NCBI GenBank assembly: GCA_046291875.1
Contig: JBKBSF010000010.1
Span: 62,001-126,000 of the forward strand
Source: SKVR01 sp046291875
Lineage (GTDB): Bacteria; Bacteroidota; Bacteroidia; Bacteroidales; UBA7960
DNA length: 64,000 nt
Direction of reading: 5' to 3'
Shown: positions 35,801 through 43,679 of the stretch, piece by piece
Position numbering within the stretch: the first letter of the stretch is position 1
Layout of the letters: every line of letters starts with the position of its first letter
Notes under the pieces: model-generated
Told to the model about the DNA's origin: nothing
The model's database searches: none
Seen by the model: only the letters and a program-made list of their open reading frames with translations
Translations under genes and position numbers: made by a program

Positions 35801-36881
35801 ATCCTTCATTACCAATGCTTCCGGGCAGGTAAACCTTACTGTTGTACCTGGTACCTATACCTACAATGTTGCCAAGACCGGGTTTACTCCGGTATCGTCA
35901 ACTGTTGTGATAGGGACTGATGCCACACAGGATCTTGATATTACTCTCAATTACCTGCGCTATCAGGTTGCACTCAGCAGCAATATCGACAATGCCGGTA
36001 CCCTTACCGGAGCAGGTGAATACCTGTATGGACAGGAAGTGACCATTGTAGCGACACCTGCTACGGGTTATCATTTTGTCCGCTGGGAAGAAAACGGCGC
36101 TTTGCTTACCGAACAAACCACTTACACTTTTGATATCTTTGCCGATCGCAGTTTCCATGCAATCTTTGCCATCAACACGTACACCATAACAGCCACTGCC
36201 GGAGCCAATGGTTCTATTACGCCTGCCGGAGCCGTTACGGTTGAACACGGGCAAAATCAAACCTTCACCATAGCACCCAACACCGGATATCATATTACCG
36301 ATGTGGTTGTAAATGGTGCTAGTGTAGGAGCTGTAAGTACCTATACCTTTGACAATGTAACGGCCAATGCTACCATTCATGCTACTTTTGCCATCAATGT
36401 GTATACCGTTACCATTACTTCAGAGGGCAATGGTGTCATCAATCCCTCTGGCACACTACAGGTAAATCATGGAGGCTCTCAGATGTTTACCCTGGTTCCG
36501 GATGCCGATCATCATATTGTTCGTCTGGAGGTCAATGGTCAGAGTGTAGGAGCTCCTTCGGTTTACAACCTTACCAATGTTACCCAGAACACCACCGTGC
36601 ATGCAGTATTTGCCTTTAATGTTTCGGTGGGTGATGTGGATGCTGGTTTGGGTCTGCAGATCTTCCCCAATCCTGCCTCCCGGTATGTGGTGGTACGCAG
36701 CGATGAGCGTTTTAGCCAGATTCGTTTGTACAGCATCAGCGGGCAGTTGCTGGTAGATGTGGTTGCTGAAGGCAACACGGAACAACAACTGGATGTATCC
36801 GACCTGGCACCCGGCAATTACCTGATCCAGGTTGTTGGCCAATCGGGTAAAGTTTCCACCAAAGTGCTTAGGATTCAATAA
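32844..36881 (+). CDS. Secreted trypsin-like protease, multidomain, with T9SS sorting tail
   Basis: A 1345-residue exported protease. Signal peptide MKKNFTLFFVAMILFASWNA, cleavage near AHG. Short propeptide ends TDK67, then IVGG (68-71) as in trypsinogens. Catalytic domain about 68-298: His109 (LTASHC), Asp157 (FDIALI), Ser252 (GDSGGP), with Asp246 at the trypsin specificity-pocket position, so cleavage after Lys/Arg is expected. Next come a jelly-roll cleaved-adhesin-like domain (about 311-480), a carboxypeptidase-regulatory-like domain (about 485-555), two stretches like BACON/Ig repeats, two more carboxypeptidase-like domains (about 880-1030), three tandem InlB-type B repeats (about 1035-1255) and a T9SS type A domain (IFPNPASRYVVV to LRIQ). 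Transcribed alone from its own promoter to its own terminator. Confidence 0.94.
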   Translation: MKKNFTLFFVAMILFASWNAHGQLFEAGSLKSPDKKYEMELIPSDSPFSDPAYMEAFMARFQRNTDKIVGGDPVSILDYPWQVSVQIAGAGHFCGGTIIDEEWILTASHCLDDPALTPNILRIRAGFTTLNSSEGSIHTVAEFILHPDYVDTGYQFDIALIRLATPLDLSDPAKAKVGRVTQADAAAGMTNPGTMVKVSGWGATSFQGPGSNVLLAIQVPIVGGTASYPPSLITPDMMLAGEAGKDACQGDSGGPLVVADGDWYKVAGVVSWGNGCGLAGFPGVYSRVSFFEDWINQYVISPDPNQFYTFWSEDFGGGQIPNGWVNNVIAGPTNFPGWQWTLTGGAYGGQLNSTTAANGYMKLDSDAHGQSTVAEEADLITSPVDFSAINTQVVFSLEHWARTFGNADIRIYVSTDDFATQTQLYRWHGAPQNQANGPNPLLSKFDITEIVQGQSNVKFKFNWKGKYDYWWLLDDLMIRVENDPIEVNFLVTGNGQPLENAHVFTGYYAQDAYTAADGTASLMLYEGDYPIFALREGFFPYESNITVTDAGLLVTIEMQKIPAPEITVTPDALALSLMQGQSGVLSLTIANPGDADLEYSLLALATSEAKSSSSLWNGETAHYPELTTPAGIIPSFEAGEPGAEIASGSLKSDRLDEIVEIHHDTGYQGNGVGAGASTWISAARFDVEDLSSYYGIYEISQVKYHIRQNTFTNVTVKIWKGGSENGAGTEIYSQDVTSAVVANTWNIHSLPQSIALEAGNEYWFGYSITSTGQFPASADNGPMVAGKGAWIFFNNSWNLLPDLSPTLDFNWNIRAILERQSSPDWIIFDPVSGVVQPEQSAQVNVTLDAANLEVGVHTASIFVINNAGEPVEIPVAFTVTEPLYELTFDVKDENGVAVADAVISLDGVANVAGDYVFEDLPAGVYAYEVSKAGYITAQNNVTVNSTFTYEVILISEGASTVALTVTVHDEFDVPVEGALLQVQGFGSFITNASGQVNLTVVPGTYTYNVAKTGFTPVSSTVVIGTDATQDLDITLNYLRYQVALSSNIDNAGTLTGAGEYLYGQEVTIVATPATGYHFVRWEENGALLTEQTTYTFDIFADRSFHAIFAINTYTITATAGANGSITPAGAVTVEHGQNQTFTIAPNTGYHITDVVVNGASVGAVSTYTFDNVTANATIHATFAINVYTVTITSEGNGVINPSGTLQVNHGGSQMFTLVPDADHHIVRLEVNGQSVGAPSVYNLTNVTQNTTVHAVFAFNVSVGDVDAGLGLQIFPNPASRYVVVRSDERFSQIRLYSISGQLLVDVVAEGNTEQQLDVSDLAPGNYLIQVVGQSGKVSTKVLRIQ

Positions 36882-36921
36882 CCGGCAGTTCAAAAACTTC
36901 TGGTCTTTGAAATAATAGTGA

Positions 36922-36953
36922 GGGGTTGTGGCCATGGCTGCAGCCCCTTTTTT
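36922..36953 (+). terminator. Intrinsic terminator of the trypsin-like protease gene
   Basis: GGGGTTG at 36922-36928 pairs with CAGCCCC at 36941-36947 (one G-T pair) and is followed by six T residues. Confidence 0.75.
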
Positions 36954-37121
36954 CATCCCGGTGATTTTACGGGCAAGGTTTTTGCGTATTCATGGGGAAA
37001 TGTTTCCGTAGATGCACCGAGGCACTGCCCATTGATTTGAAGTACTTTTGCATTTTGGATACAACTTTTTCGGGAGTTGTTCGTATAAAACTTTCACGGT
37101 TATTACCAAATCATATCTGTC

Positions 37122-37577
37122 ATGAAAAATCTCATTCAAAGATCCGTAGTGGTTCTCTTCGTTATTCTGTTTGCAACCAGCGGTGTTTTTGCACAGCAAC
37201 GCAGAGGATCAATGCTTACCTTTACCAAAGAAATTGCCGATCTGGGTACCCTTTATACCGATGCCCTTGAGCCGGTAAAAATGGAAATAGAATTCACCAA
37301 TGATGGCAACGAACCTCTTGTGATAACCTTTGTGAGGGGTTGCTGCGGCACACGCATTATCGATTGGACCAAAGAGCCTGTGTTGCCTGGTGCCAAGGGC
37401 ACAGTTACCATTGAATTCAGGCTGGCCCCCAGACCTCATAATGTGAGCCGCACAGTAAGTGTAATGTCCAATGACCCCGACGGGATGAAAATTTTCCGCA
37501 TCAGAGGAGAGGTTGCCGAGCGTGCAAATGCTCCCTTTGGTGCTCAAACCGGTGAGGCGGGCCCCAGGGTGCAATAA
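37122..37577 (+). CDS. DUF1573 exported protein
   Basis: A 151-residue exported protein with signal peptide (MKNLIQRSVVVLFVILFATS, cleavage near VFA/Q). The mature chain is one Ig-like domain of the DUF1573 type: FTKEIADLGTLY, then EIEFTNDGNEPLVI, GCCGTRIIDW, VLPGAKGTVTIEF and the closing VMSNDPDG. Members are common in Bacteroidota in multiple copies and are presumed envelope proteins; no defined function. A perfect -7 element TACTTTTG lies at 37043-37050, without a clear -33 partner. Confidence 0.85.
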   Translation: MKNLIQRSVVVLFVILFATSGVFAQQRRGSMLTFTKEIADLGTLYTDALEPVKMEIEFTNDGNEPLVITFVRGCCGTRIIDWTKEPVLPGAKGTVTIEFRLAPRPHNVSRTVSVMSNDPDGMKIFRIRGEVAERANAPFGAQTGEAGPRVQ

Positions 37578-37772
37578 GCCAGCTGACACTTACCCTAAAA
37601 GTTAGATACGATAAGATTCTGATCGGATCCTGCTCTGCAAGGGCTGGCTCAAGGCATTGTATATGGATCTGAGCGAATTGAGGCCCGGTTTTACTATGAC
37701 CCGGCAAACCTTTTGATATGTTTGGCGTTTTTATGTAAATTCGTATCGCAAAAAACGTCAAAACAAAAAGGT

Positions 37773-38918
37773 ATGCAAAAGTCGCTCCCCATTAAGCTAT
37801 TGTTATGGATCTCAAGGATCCTGTTCGGTGTGGTTTTCATCTTTTCGGGCTTTGTAAAAGCCATCGATCCGCTGGGTTCGGTATATAAGTTTCAGGATTA
37901 TTTCCTTGCCTTCAATGCAGAGTGGTTGTTTCCCACTGCTCTGCCTATGGCTATCCTGCTAAGCAGCCTGGAGTTTCTCATTGGTGCTGCTGTTTTGCTG
38001 GGTCTGAAGATGCGATACAGTGCCTGGGGTGGGTTGCTGTTTATGTTGTTTTTCACCCCACTTACCCTGTATATTGCCATTTTTAATCCGGTATCGGATT
38101 GCGGATGCTTCGGCGATGCCCTTGTAATCAGCAACTGGGCTACCTTCTACAAGAATATTTTTATTCTCGCTGCAGCAATATTCATTTTTGTGTATCGCAA
38201 TCAGTTTAAACCCCTTTTGGGCGAAAAAAGGGATGGTTATCTTGTGGTAATAATTGCCATAGCCATAGTCTGGCTATCGGTATATTGCCTGCGCAATCTG
38301 CCCATCATTGATTTTCGGCCCTGGAAGGTAGGAAACAATATCAACGAGTTGGTGGTTCCTACACCTGAAGTAGCAGAGGTGTTCCTGATTTACCGAAACA
38401 AAGAAACAGGAGAGCGACAGGAGTTTCTTCCAGCCGAACTGCCCTGGAATGATCAGGCATTTATGGATGCCTGGGAGTATGCAGATCAGCGACGTGTGGT
38501 GATACAGGAATTTATAGAGGCCCCCATCAATAATTTTATGATCCAGGATGACTATGGATATGACTATACTGAGGCCTATATCGGAAATCCCGATTATCAG
38601 TTTCTGGTCATTGCCTACGATCTGAACCGTACTCATCGTAAAGCGTTTCAACGCAGGATCAATGAGTTTGCTGCCCAGGCTGAACAAAACGGTATTTCTC
38701 TTGTCGTGCTTACAGGCAGTGGCTTTGGAACCATCGATGTGTTCAGGCATGACATGCAGACCCCTTATCCGTTTTATCAAACCGATGAAATTGCGCTTAA
38801 GACCATTATCCGGTCCAACCCTGGATTGGTTCTGCTAAAAGATGGGGTAGTAAAAGCCAAATGGCACCATCGCAATATACCCACATTCGAAAGGGTGCAG
38901 CAGAGATATATGAATTAG
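37773..38918 (+). CDS. DoxX/MauE-like membrane protein of the BT_3928 type
   Basis: A 381-residue inner-membrane protein started at ATG 37773 (MQKSLPIKLLLW); the 20 extra in-frame codons upstream look untranslated. The N-terminal half has about five membrane segments of the DoxX/MauE fold, beginning ILFGVVFIFSGFVKAIDP and including the conserved SDCGCFGDALVISNW motif after the fourth segment. The C-terminal soluble part (about 200-381) resembles a thioredoxin-like region without a CxxC. Related proteins in Bacteroidota are annotated BT_3928-like and their function is unknown; the CGCFG motif resembles that of quinone/thiol-linked MauE proteins. A TATGTTTG -7 element lies at about 37717. Confidence 0.82.
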   Translation: MQKSLPIKLLLWISRILFGVVFIFSGFVKAIDPLGSVYKFQDYFLAFNAEWLFPTALPMAILLSSLEFLIGAAVLLGLKMRYSAWGGLLFMLFFTPLTLYIAIFNPVSDCGCFGDALVISNWATFYKNIFILAAAIFIFVYRNQFKPLLGEKRDGYLVVIIAIAIVWLSVYCLRNLPIIDFRPWKVGNNINELVVPTPEVAEVFLIYRNKETGERQEFLPAELPWNDQAFMDAWEYADQRRVVIQEFIEAPINNFMIQDDYGYDYTEAYIGNPDYQFLVIAYDLNRTHRKAFQRRINEFAAQAEQNGISLVVLTGSGFGTIDVFRHDMQTPYPFYQTDEIALKTIIRSNPGLVLLKDGVVKAKWHHRNIPTFERVQQRYMN

Positions 38919-38958
38919 CCTGTAAACACAACGGGCTCAGGCTTTTGAGAGGTTGCCG

Positions 38959-39408
38959 TCAGTGTCTTTTGCTTTGAAAAAAATCGAGCAGAAGCTGGCG
39001 GCACTCTTCTTCTCTTACCCCGGTGATAAATTGTGTTTTAGGATGAAGTATGAGAGAAGAAAACCGGGTAAATCCTCTTTTATCGTCCATGGCTCCGGCC
39101 ACAATCTTGCCCATCTGCGCCCACTGGCTCGCTCCTGCACACATGGAGCATGGTTCAAGGGTTACATAAAGGGTACATTCCTTAAGGTATTTACCGCCTA
39201 AAAATTCGGACGCTGCCGTGATGGCCTGCATTTCGGCATGTGCCGTTACATCATTGAGCCGCTCAGTATGATTATGGGCCCGCGCAATGATCTGCCCCTG
39301 GCAAACAATTACTGCCCCAATGGGTATTTCATCCGCATCAAAGGCTTTACGGGCCTCCTTGAGGGCTTCCCCCATGAAAAAGTCGTCAGAAAAAACACTT
39401 AGAACCAT
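38959..39408 (-). CDS. tadA: tRNA adenosine(34) deaminase TadA-type cytidine/deoxycytidylate deaminase
   Basis: A 149-residue zinc deaminase expected to convert wobble adenosine to inosine in tRNA-Arg(ACG). Start ATG at 39408 is preferred over a TTG 16 codons upstream. Zinc site: His57 and catalytic Glu59 in TAHAEMQAI, Cys87 and Cys90 in LEPCSMCAGA. FMGEALKEARKA at the start and EIPIGAVIV are typical of TadA. Guanine deaminase of the same fold is the main alternative, but HAEM plus the PCSMC motif and length favour TadA. Convergent with the DoxX-like gene; a weak 6-base stem with T-run at 38917-38946 may end one or both. Confidence 0.85.
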   Translation of the reverse strand: MVLSVFSDDFFMGEALKEARKAFDADEIPIGAVIVCQGQIIARAHNHTERLNDVTAHAEMQAITAASEFLGGKYLKECTLYVTLEPCSMCAGASQWAQMGKIVAGAMDDKRGFTRFSSLILHPKTQFITGVREEECRQLLLDFFQSKRH

Positions 39409-39784
39409 GGCGTTTTTTGTGCAAAGGTAAAGAATACCCCCGGCTTTTTTAAGCAAGGGAATTGTAAATGATCAAGTGGAACAATCTTTAGAGAACATTG
39501 CATGGCAGAGCGTTCTGGTTTTTAAGAAAGTACCGGAATGCAAGTAGGGGTAGCCTCGTCAATCTGGTTTCGTTGTCAAGATGGGTGGGCCTGGGATTGG
39601 GCCGGATTATTCAATCCAACCCTGTGTATTGTTTTATTCTCAGATGATGGGTTAGTTTGAAAACTTTTTCGCTTTCCATTGGTTTCTCCCTTGGGTCAAC
39701 CTGTTTTGGTGGCCCGGTATCGTTTTTTAGTATCCAGCCAGGTGCAACTGGCACAACTTACAATCACTTAACACCTCCTCTTTT
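39409..39784. other. Intergenic region, nothing identified
   Basis: About 375 bases between the divergent tadA and reductase genes. I see no ORF of credible length, no RNA gene, no strong hairpin and no complete promoter. Confidence 0.5.
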
Positions 39785-40435
39785 ATGTCAATGTTGAGAG
39801 TTCAGAAGGTTATCAGCAATACGGAGATTGCGCCCAATGCTTATTTGCTGAAGTTTGCCCGCGATTTTGATTTTTATGCCGGACAGGTGATCGGTATCAG
39901 CCTTGATCCGGGTCAGGAGCCTCGTCTGTACAGCATTGCCAGCGGGGTTGACATGCCGGAAGTATGGATCCTTTATACCATTAACCCGGAAGGGCTGCTT
40001 ACGCCCCAGCTACAACATCTTGGGCCTGGCGACGAGTTGTATATTACTGAGGTATTTGGGAATTTTCTTTGCCGCGAGCAGGAAGCCATATGGATTGCCA
40101 CCGGAACAGGCATAGCACCCTTTGCCTCCATGTTTTTCTCCGGCCAGGGTGAAGGGAAGATCCTTATTCAGGGCAACCGCGAGCAAAGTGGTTTGTATCT
40201 TCGCGAATATTTCGAAGACTCTATGCCTGGGCGGTATTTTGGTTGCTGCAGTCGTCGACGAGCCGATACATGCTTTCATGGCCGGGTTACCGACTTCGTG
40301 CAGCAGTGGGAGGGTCTGAAAACCAATATTCCTTACTATCTTTGCGGAAGTGCCGAAATGGTGGTAGATGTGCGCGATCTGCTCATTGAGCGGGGTGTTC
40401 CCTTCGAAAATATCATGGCAGAAATATTCTTTTAA
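39785..40435 (+). CDS. Ferredoxin/flavodoxin-NADP reductase-like oxidoreductase
   Basis: A 216-residue soluble flavoprotein of the ferredoxin-NADP(H) reductase superfamily. FAD-binding half: RLYSIASG (residues about 41-48). NAD(P)-binding half: IATGTGIAPFASM (about 102-114), ILIQGNREQSGLYLREYF, and the C-terminal YYLCGSAEMVVDVRDLLIERGV with terminal aromatic residue FF. It lacks the 2Fe-2S domain, and at 216 residues it is shorter than typical FNRs. Followed by rlmN after 15 bases, so probably an operon; it might supply electrons to the radical-SAM cluster of RlmN, but that is only suggested by location. Confidence 0.85.
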   Translation: MSMLRVQKVISNTEIAPNAYLLKFARDFDFYAGQVIGISLDPGQEPRLYSIASGVDMPEVWILYTINPEGLLTPQLQHLGPGDELYITEVFGNFLCREQEAIWIATGTGIAPFASMFFSGQGEGKILIQGNREQSGLYLREYFEDSMPGRYFGCCSRRRADTCFHGRVTDFVQQWEGLKTNIPYYLCGSAEMVVDVRDLLIERGVPFENIMAEIFF

Positions 40436-40450
40436 CCCTTCATTTGGATC

Positions 40451-41509
40451 ATGGAAAAACCCAAAGTTCAGACCCGTGAAATACTGTTCGGAAAAACCCT
40501 GACACAATTGGAACAATTGGTGCTGGAGCTGGATATGCATCGTTTTACAGCAGCACAGATTGCCGATTGGCTCTACAAAAAGGAAATCAGCAACATCCAG
40601 GAGATGAGTAATATCTCCAGGGCTCACCGTCAGAAGCTGGAAGAACGCTTCGATGTAGGAATATCTGCCCCGGTAAAGGTTCAGGAATCGGTTGATGGCA
40701 CAAAGAAATATCTGTATCGGAGTTTGCTCGGCAAATTCATTGAAGCAGCTTATATTCCCGAAAGCAAACGCAATACCCTTTGTGTTTCTTCACAGGTGGG
40801 ATGCAAAATGGGGTGTTTGTTCTGTATGACAGGCAAACAGGGTTTTCAGGGGCAACTTTCTGCCGGAGAGATTGTGAACCAGATCCGGAGCCTCCCTGAG
40901 TTTAAAAGTCTTACCAACATCGTGTATATGGGTATGGGTGAGCCCTTCGATAACCTGGAAAATGTAATGCAAAGCCTTGATATCCTTACCTCCGACTGGG
41001 GGTATGGCATGAGCCCCAAGCGCATAACGGTTTCTACCATCGGTATCATCCCGGCCATGAAAACATTTCTGGAAAACAGCCGGTGCCACCTGGCCGTAAG
41101 CCTCCATTCACCTTTTGAGGATGAGAGACGCAAGCTGATGCCCATCGAGAATGTATATGCACTGCCTGATGTACTCAAAGCAATTCGCGATTTCCCGTTG
41201 GGAAAACAGCGCAGGATATCCTTTGAATATATTGTTTTCAAGGACTTAAATCACTCCGCAAGACATGTAAAAGAACTGGCACGTATCCTCGACGGGATCC
41301 GCTGCCGAATCAATTTGCTGTATTTTCACCACATCCCCAATACCCCCCTCGAAGCCCCTTCCGATGAGGTTATCCATCAGTTTAAAGAGGCGCTGGAAGC
41401 CAAAGGATTGACCACTACCATTCGTAAATCGCGGGGACAGGATATTTATGCTGCCTGTGGGATGCTGTCTACAAAGGAGTTGTTGAAAAAAAATGCACCT
41501 GACCAGTAG
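40451..41509 (+). CDS. rlmN: Dual-specificity 23S rRNA A2503 / tRNA A37 methyltransferase RlmN
   Basis: A 352-residue radical-SAM enzyme that methylates C2 of adenosine 2503 in 23S rRNA and A37 of some tRNAs. The 4Fe-4S cluster ligands are Cys118, Cys122 and Cys125 (GCKMGCLFC); the methyl-carrying Cys is Cys336 in IYAACGM. Other family marks: NIVYMGMGEPFDN, RITVSTIGIIPAM, LAVSLHSP and INLLYFHHIPNT. Length is normal. RlmN is favoured over Cfr by the overall pattern and its solitary housekeeping context. Confidence 0.96.
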   Translation: MEKPKVQTREILFGKTLTQLEQLVLELDMHRFTAAQIADWLYKKEISNIQEMSNISRAHRQKLEERFDVGISAPVKVQESVDGTKKYLYRSLLGKFIEAAYIPESKRNTLCVSSQVGCKMGCLFCMTGKQGFQGQLSAGEIVNQIRSLPEFKSLTNIVYMGMGEPFDNLENVMQSLDILTSDWGYGMSPKRITVSTIGIIPAMKTFLENSRCHLAVSLHSPFEDERRKLMPIENVYALPDVLKAIRDFPLGKQRRISFEYIVFKDLNHSARHVKELARILDGIRCRINLLYFHHIPNTPLEAPSDEVIHQFKEALEAKGLTTTIRKSRGQDIYAACGMLSTKELLKKNAPDQ

Positions 41510-41702
41510 CTTTGTAATGAGCAGAAAATCAAATGTATATGCGTTGTCTTGAAATGGGGGTATGTCATTTTGCCCGCATATATTGCCCTAAGCAGGCGTG
41601 TATTTCAGCAGTGCTTCCAGCAAAAAGAAAAAAAATGTAATTTTATAAATTGCACTTAAGGCATAGTTTGAATGAAACGTTTAATTGATAAAAGGGAATT
41701 GT

Positions 41703-42995
41703 ATGTTTAAAGAGATTTTTAATTTGTCTACCATTATCCAGATAACTTTAGCTCTGGTGCTGATGTATCTGATCGTACTGTATTTCTTTAAGAACTCCAT
41801 TCTTTTCAAGATCGGAGTTTCCACTGCTACAGTAATAATCCTGGCCTCATTTATTTCCAGCACCCAGGTTAAGCTTGGTCCCATACATGTTTTGTGGTCT
41901 TTCCCTCTGCAGGCAGCATTGGCCGTTGCTGCATATTACTACATCAATCGCATGATCAAACAACCCCTGGTGAATATCATTGATGTGATCAAGAAGGTGA
42001 GTAATGGTGATCTGGATATTGAGATAAAAGAAACTATTCTGCTGCAAAAGGATGAGATCGGACAGATTGGTCTTGCCATGCAGCAACTTCAGAAGGGCTT
42101 GCGCGAAAAGGGTGAGTTTGCCCGAAATATTGGCGAAGGAAAGCTGGATGAGAAGTTTGAAAAACTCAGTGAAGAGGATGATCTGGGTGAAGCTTTGCTG
42201 CAGATGCAGGCCAGCCTGAAGGCGGCTCGTACCGAAGATGAAAAACGTAAGGCTGAAGATTCGCGCAGAAACTGGATCACCGAAGGACAAGCCCGTTTTG
42301 CTGAGATCCTCAGGCAAAATGCTGCCAACGTGGAGGAGCTTTCCTACAATATTATCAGCAACATGGTCCGCTATATGGACATCAACCAGGGCGGTTTGTT
42401 TATTCTCAACGACGAGGACGAGAATGACAAGTTTCTGGAATTGACAGCCTGCTATGCTTTTGACAGAAGAAAGTTTTTGCAGAAAAGGATCGATATTGGG
42501 GAAGGATTGGCAGGAACCTGTTTTATAGAGGGAGAAACCATTTACATGACCCAGGTGCCCCAGGATTATATCCGCATCACTTCAGGGTTGGGTGACCAAA
42601 ATCCGGATGCACTGGTTATAGTGCCACTTAAACTCAACGAAGAGGTTTTTGGCGTAATGGAGCTGGCCTCTTTTAAGCCGCTTGAGAAACATCAGATTGA
42701 ATTTGCAGAGAAGGTAGGAGAGATCATTGCTTCTTCTATCTCCGGACTTCGTATCAATACCAGAACTGCCATGCTGCTCGAGAAATCGCAGCAACAGGCT
42801 GAAGAGATGCGTGCCCAGGAAGAAGAGATGCGCCAGAATATGGAAGAACTCTCGGCTACACAGGAGGCCATGGCGGAGAAAGACCGGGATAGCCAGGAAA
42901 AACTTCGCCAGCTGAGTCAGGAAAACGAAGAGCTACGTGCCCGTCTTAAAACGATGGAGCAAGAGCTGGATACTCTGAAAACTTCGCAGGGTTGA
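41703..42995 (+). CDS. Membrane HAMP-GAF coiled-coil sensor without output domain
   Basis: A 430-residue inner-membrane protein started at ATG 41703. Two or three membrane segments (about 10-30, 35-55, 62-82) with almost no periplasmic domain. Then a HAMP domain (about 82-135: MIKQPLVNIIDVIKKVSNGDLDIEI) and a second HAMP-like unit (FARNIGEGKLDEKF..LGEALLQMQ), a GAF domain (about 205-350: GGLFILND, FLELTACYAF, IDIGEGLAGTCFIEGE, VIVPLKLNEEVFGVMELAS), and a long charged coiled coil (about 355-430). No kinase, GGDEF, methyl-accepting or phosphatase domain follows. It probably senses a small ligand or redox state inside the cell and acts on a partner through the coiled coil. Confidence 0.85.
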   Translation: MFKEIFNLSTIIQITLALVLMYLIVLYFFKNSILFKIGVSTATVIILASFISSTQVKLGPIHVLWSFPLQAALAVAAYYYINRMIKQPLVNIIDVIKKVSNGDLDIEIKETILLQKDEIGQIGLAMQQLQKGLREKGEFARNIGEGKLDEKFEKLSEEDDLGEALLQMQASLKAARTEDEKRKAEDSRRNWITEGQARFAEILRQNAANVEELSYNIISNMVRYMDINQGGLFILNDEDENDKFLELTACYAFDRRKFLQKRIDIGEGLAGTCFIEGETIYMTQVPQDYIRITSGLGDQNPDALVIVPLKLNEEVFGVMELASFKPLEKHQIEFAEKVGEIIASSISGLRINTRTAMLLEKSQQQAEEMRAQEEEMRQNMEELSATQEAMAEKDRDSQEKLRQLSQENEELRARLKTMEQELDTLKTSQG

Positions 42996-43010
42996 TACGT
43001 ATGAACTTAA

Positions 43011-43048
43011 AAAAAGAGAGTTTGCCGGTAGGCAAACTCTCTTTTTTT
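43011..43048. terminator. Bidirectional intrinsic terminator
   Basis: A perfect 16-base inverted repeat, core GAGAGTTTGCC (43016-43026) with GGCAAACTCTC (43031-43041), GGTA loop, A-run before and T-run after. It separates the convergent sensor and coiled-coil lipoprotein genes. Confidence 0.92.
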
Positions 43049-43063
43049 ATGGGCTGACAGTTA

Positions 43064-43489
43064 TTATTCCTGGTCATCCAGCCATGCACGCACATTTTTT
43101 GAAACCTCATTCATTTTACTTCTTGCCTTGGCAAGTTTATCTGAAGTCTCTTTGATCACCGTATTCCAGGTTTCAAGCGTGGCATTCTTAACCGTTTGTA
43201 GTTCGCCTTCCAGCACCTCTTTCTGGGCTTTCAGTTCTTCGCGTGCAGCAGTGAGATTGTCGCGCAATTCTCCGGAAGCATTCTCCAGTTGTTGATCTAC
43301 ATAATCAATACGTTCTTGAACATCATTTTTGTATTTATTGATATTCTGAATGGTTTGTTGCTTGGTTTCCTCAAGCTTTTGCTTGCTGGCCCTGTCCTGG
43401 CCTCCGCCGCAGGAGGTAAATGTAAGTGCCAGCAAAATGATGGCGCATGCACTTACAAACGCCATGCTTTGTTGTGCTGTTTTTTTCAT
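43064..43489 (-). CDS. Small coiled-coil lipoprotein
   Basis: A 141-residue predicted lipoprotein started at ATG (complement 43487-43489): MKKTAQQSMAFVSACAIILL, lipobox FTSC with acylated Cys at residue 27. The rest is almost entirely charged helix with heptad character (KQKLEETKQQTIQNINKY and onward), resembling apolipoprotein/YtxH-like stress coiled coils. The longer frame starting at 43756 overlaps the upstream permease gene and is not believed. It lies downstream of the permease in the same direction with a 190-base gap. Function unknown. Confidence 0.8.
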   Translation of the reverse strand: MKKTAQQSMAFVSACAIILLALTFTSCGGGQDRASKQKLEETKQQTIQNINKYKNDVQERIDYVDQQLENASGELRDNLTAAREELKAQKEVLEGELQTVKNATLETWNTVIKETSDKLAKARSKMNEVSKNVRAWLDDQE

Positions 43490-43679
43490 GACCTTAAGTT
43501 TTTTTGGTTTGTAAATGGTTTTAAAAATATGCACAGTGTTGTGGGCTTTCCTTTTGTTTCCCAGTCTGGCTGCTTTTCTGCAGTAAAGTGCATTATAATT
43601 GAACCTGTCACGAAAATAAGAAAAATATGGTGTATTCTGAAATGGAATGCAAAAAATGCTTGTGTGGCATCCACCTTTT

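Noticed and set aside
38917..38946. Possible terminator between the DoxX-like gene and tadA
   Set aside because: Only a 6-base stem with a 15-base loop and a short T-run; too weak to list as a feature.
43591..43600. TATAAT-like sequence on the minus strand upstream of the coiled-coil lipoprotein
   Set aside because: The window's promoters follow the TTTG/TANNTTTG pattern; a TATAAT match in AT-rich sequence without a good -35 is weak evidence.
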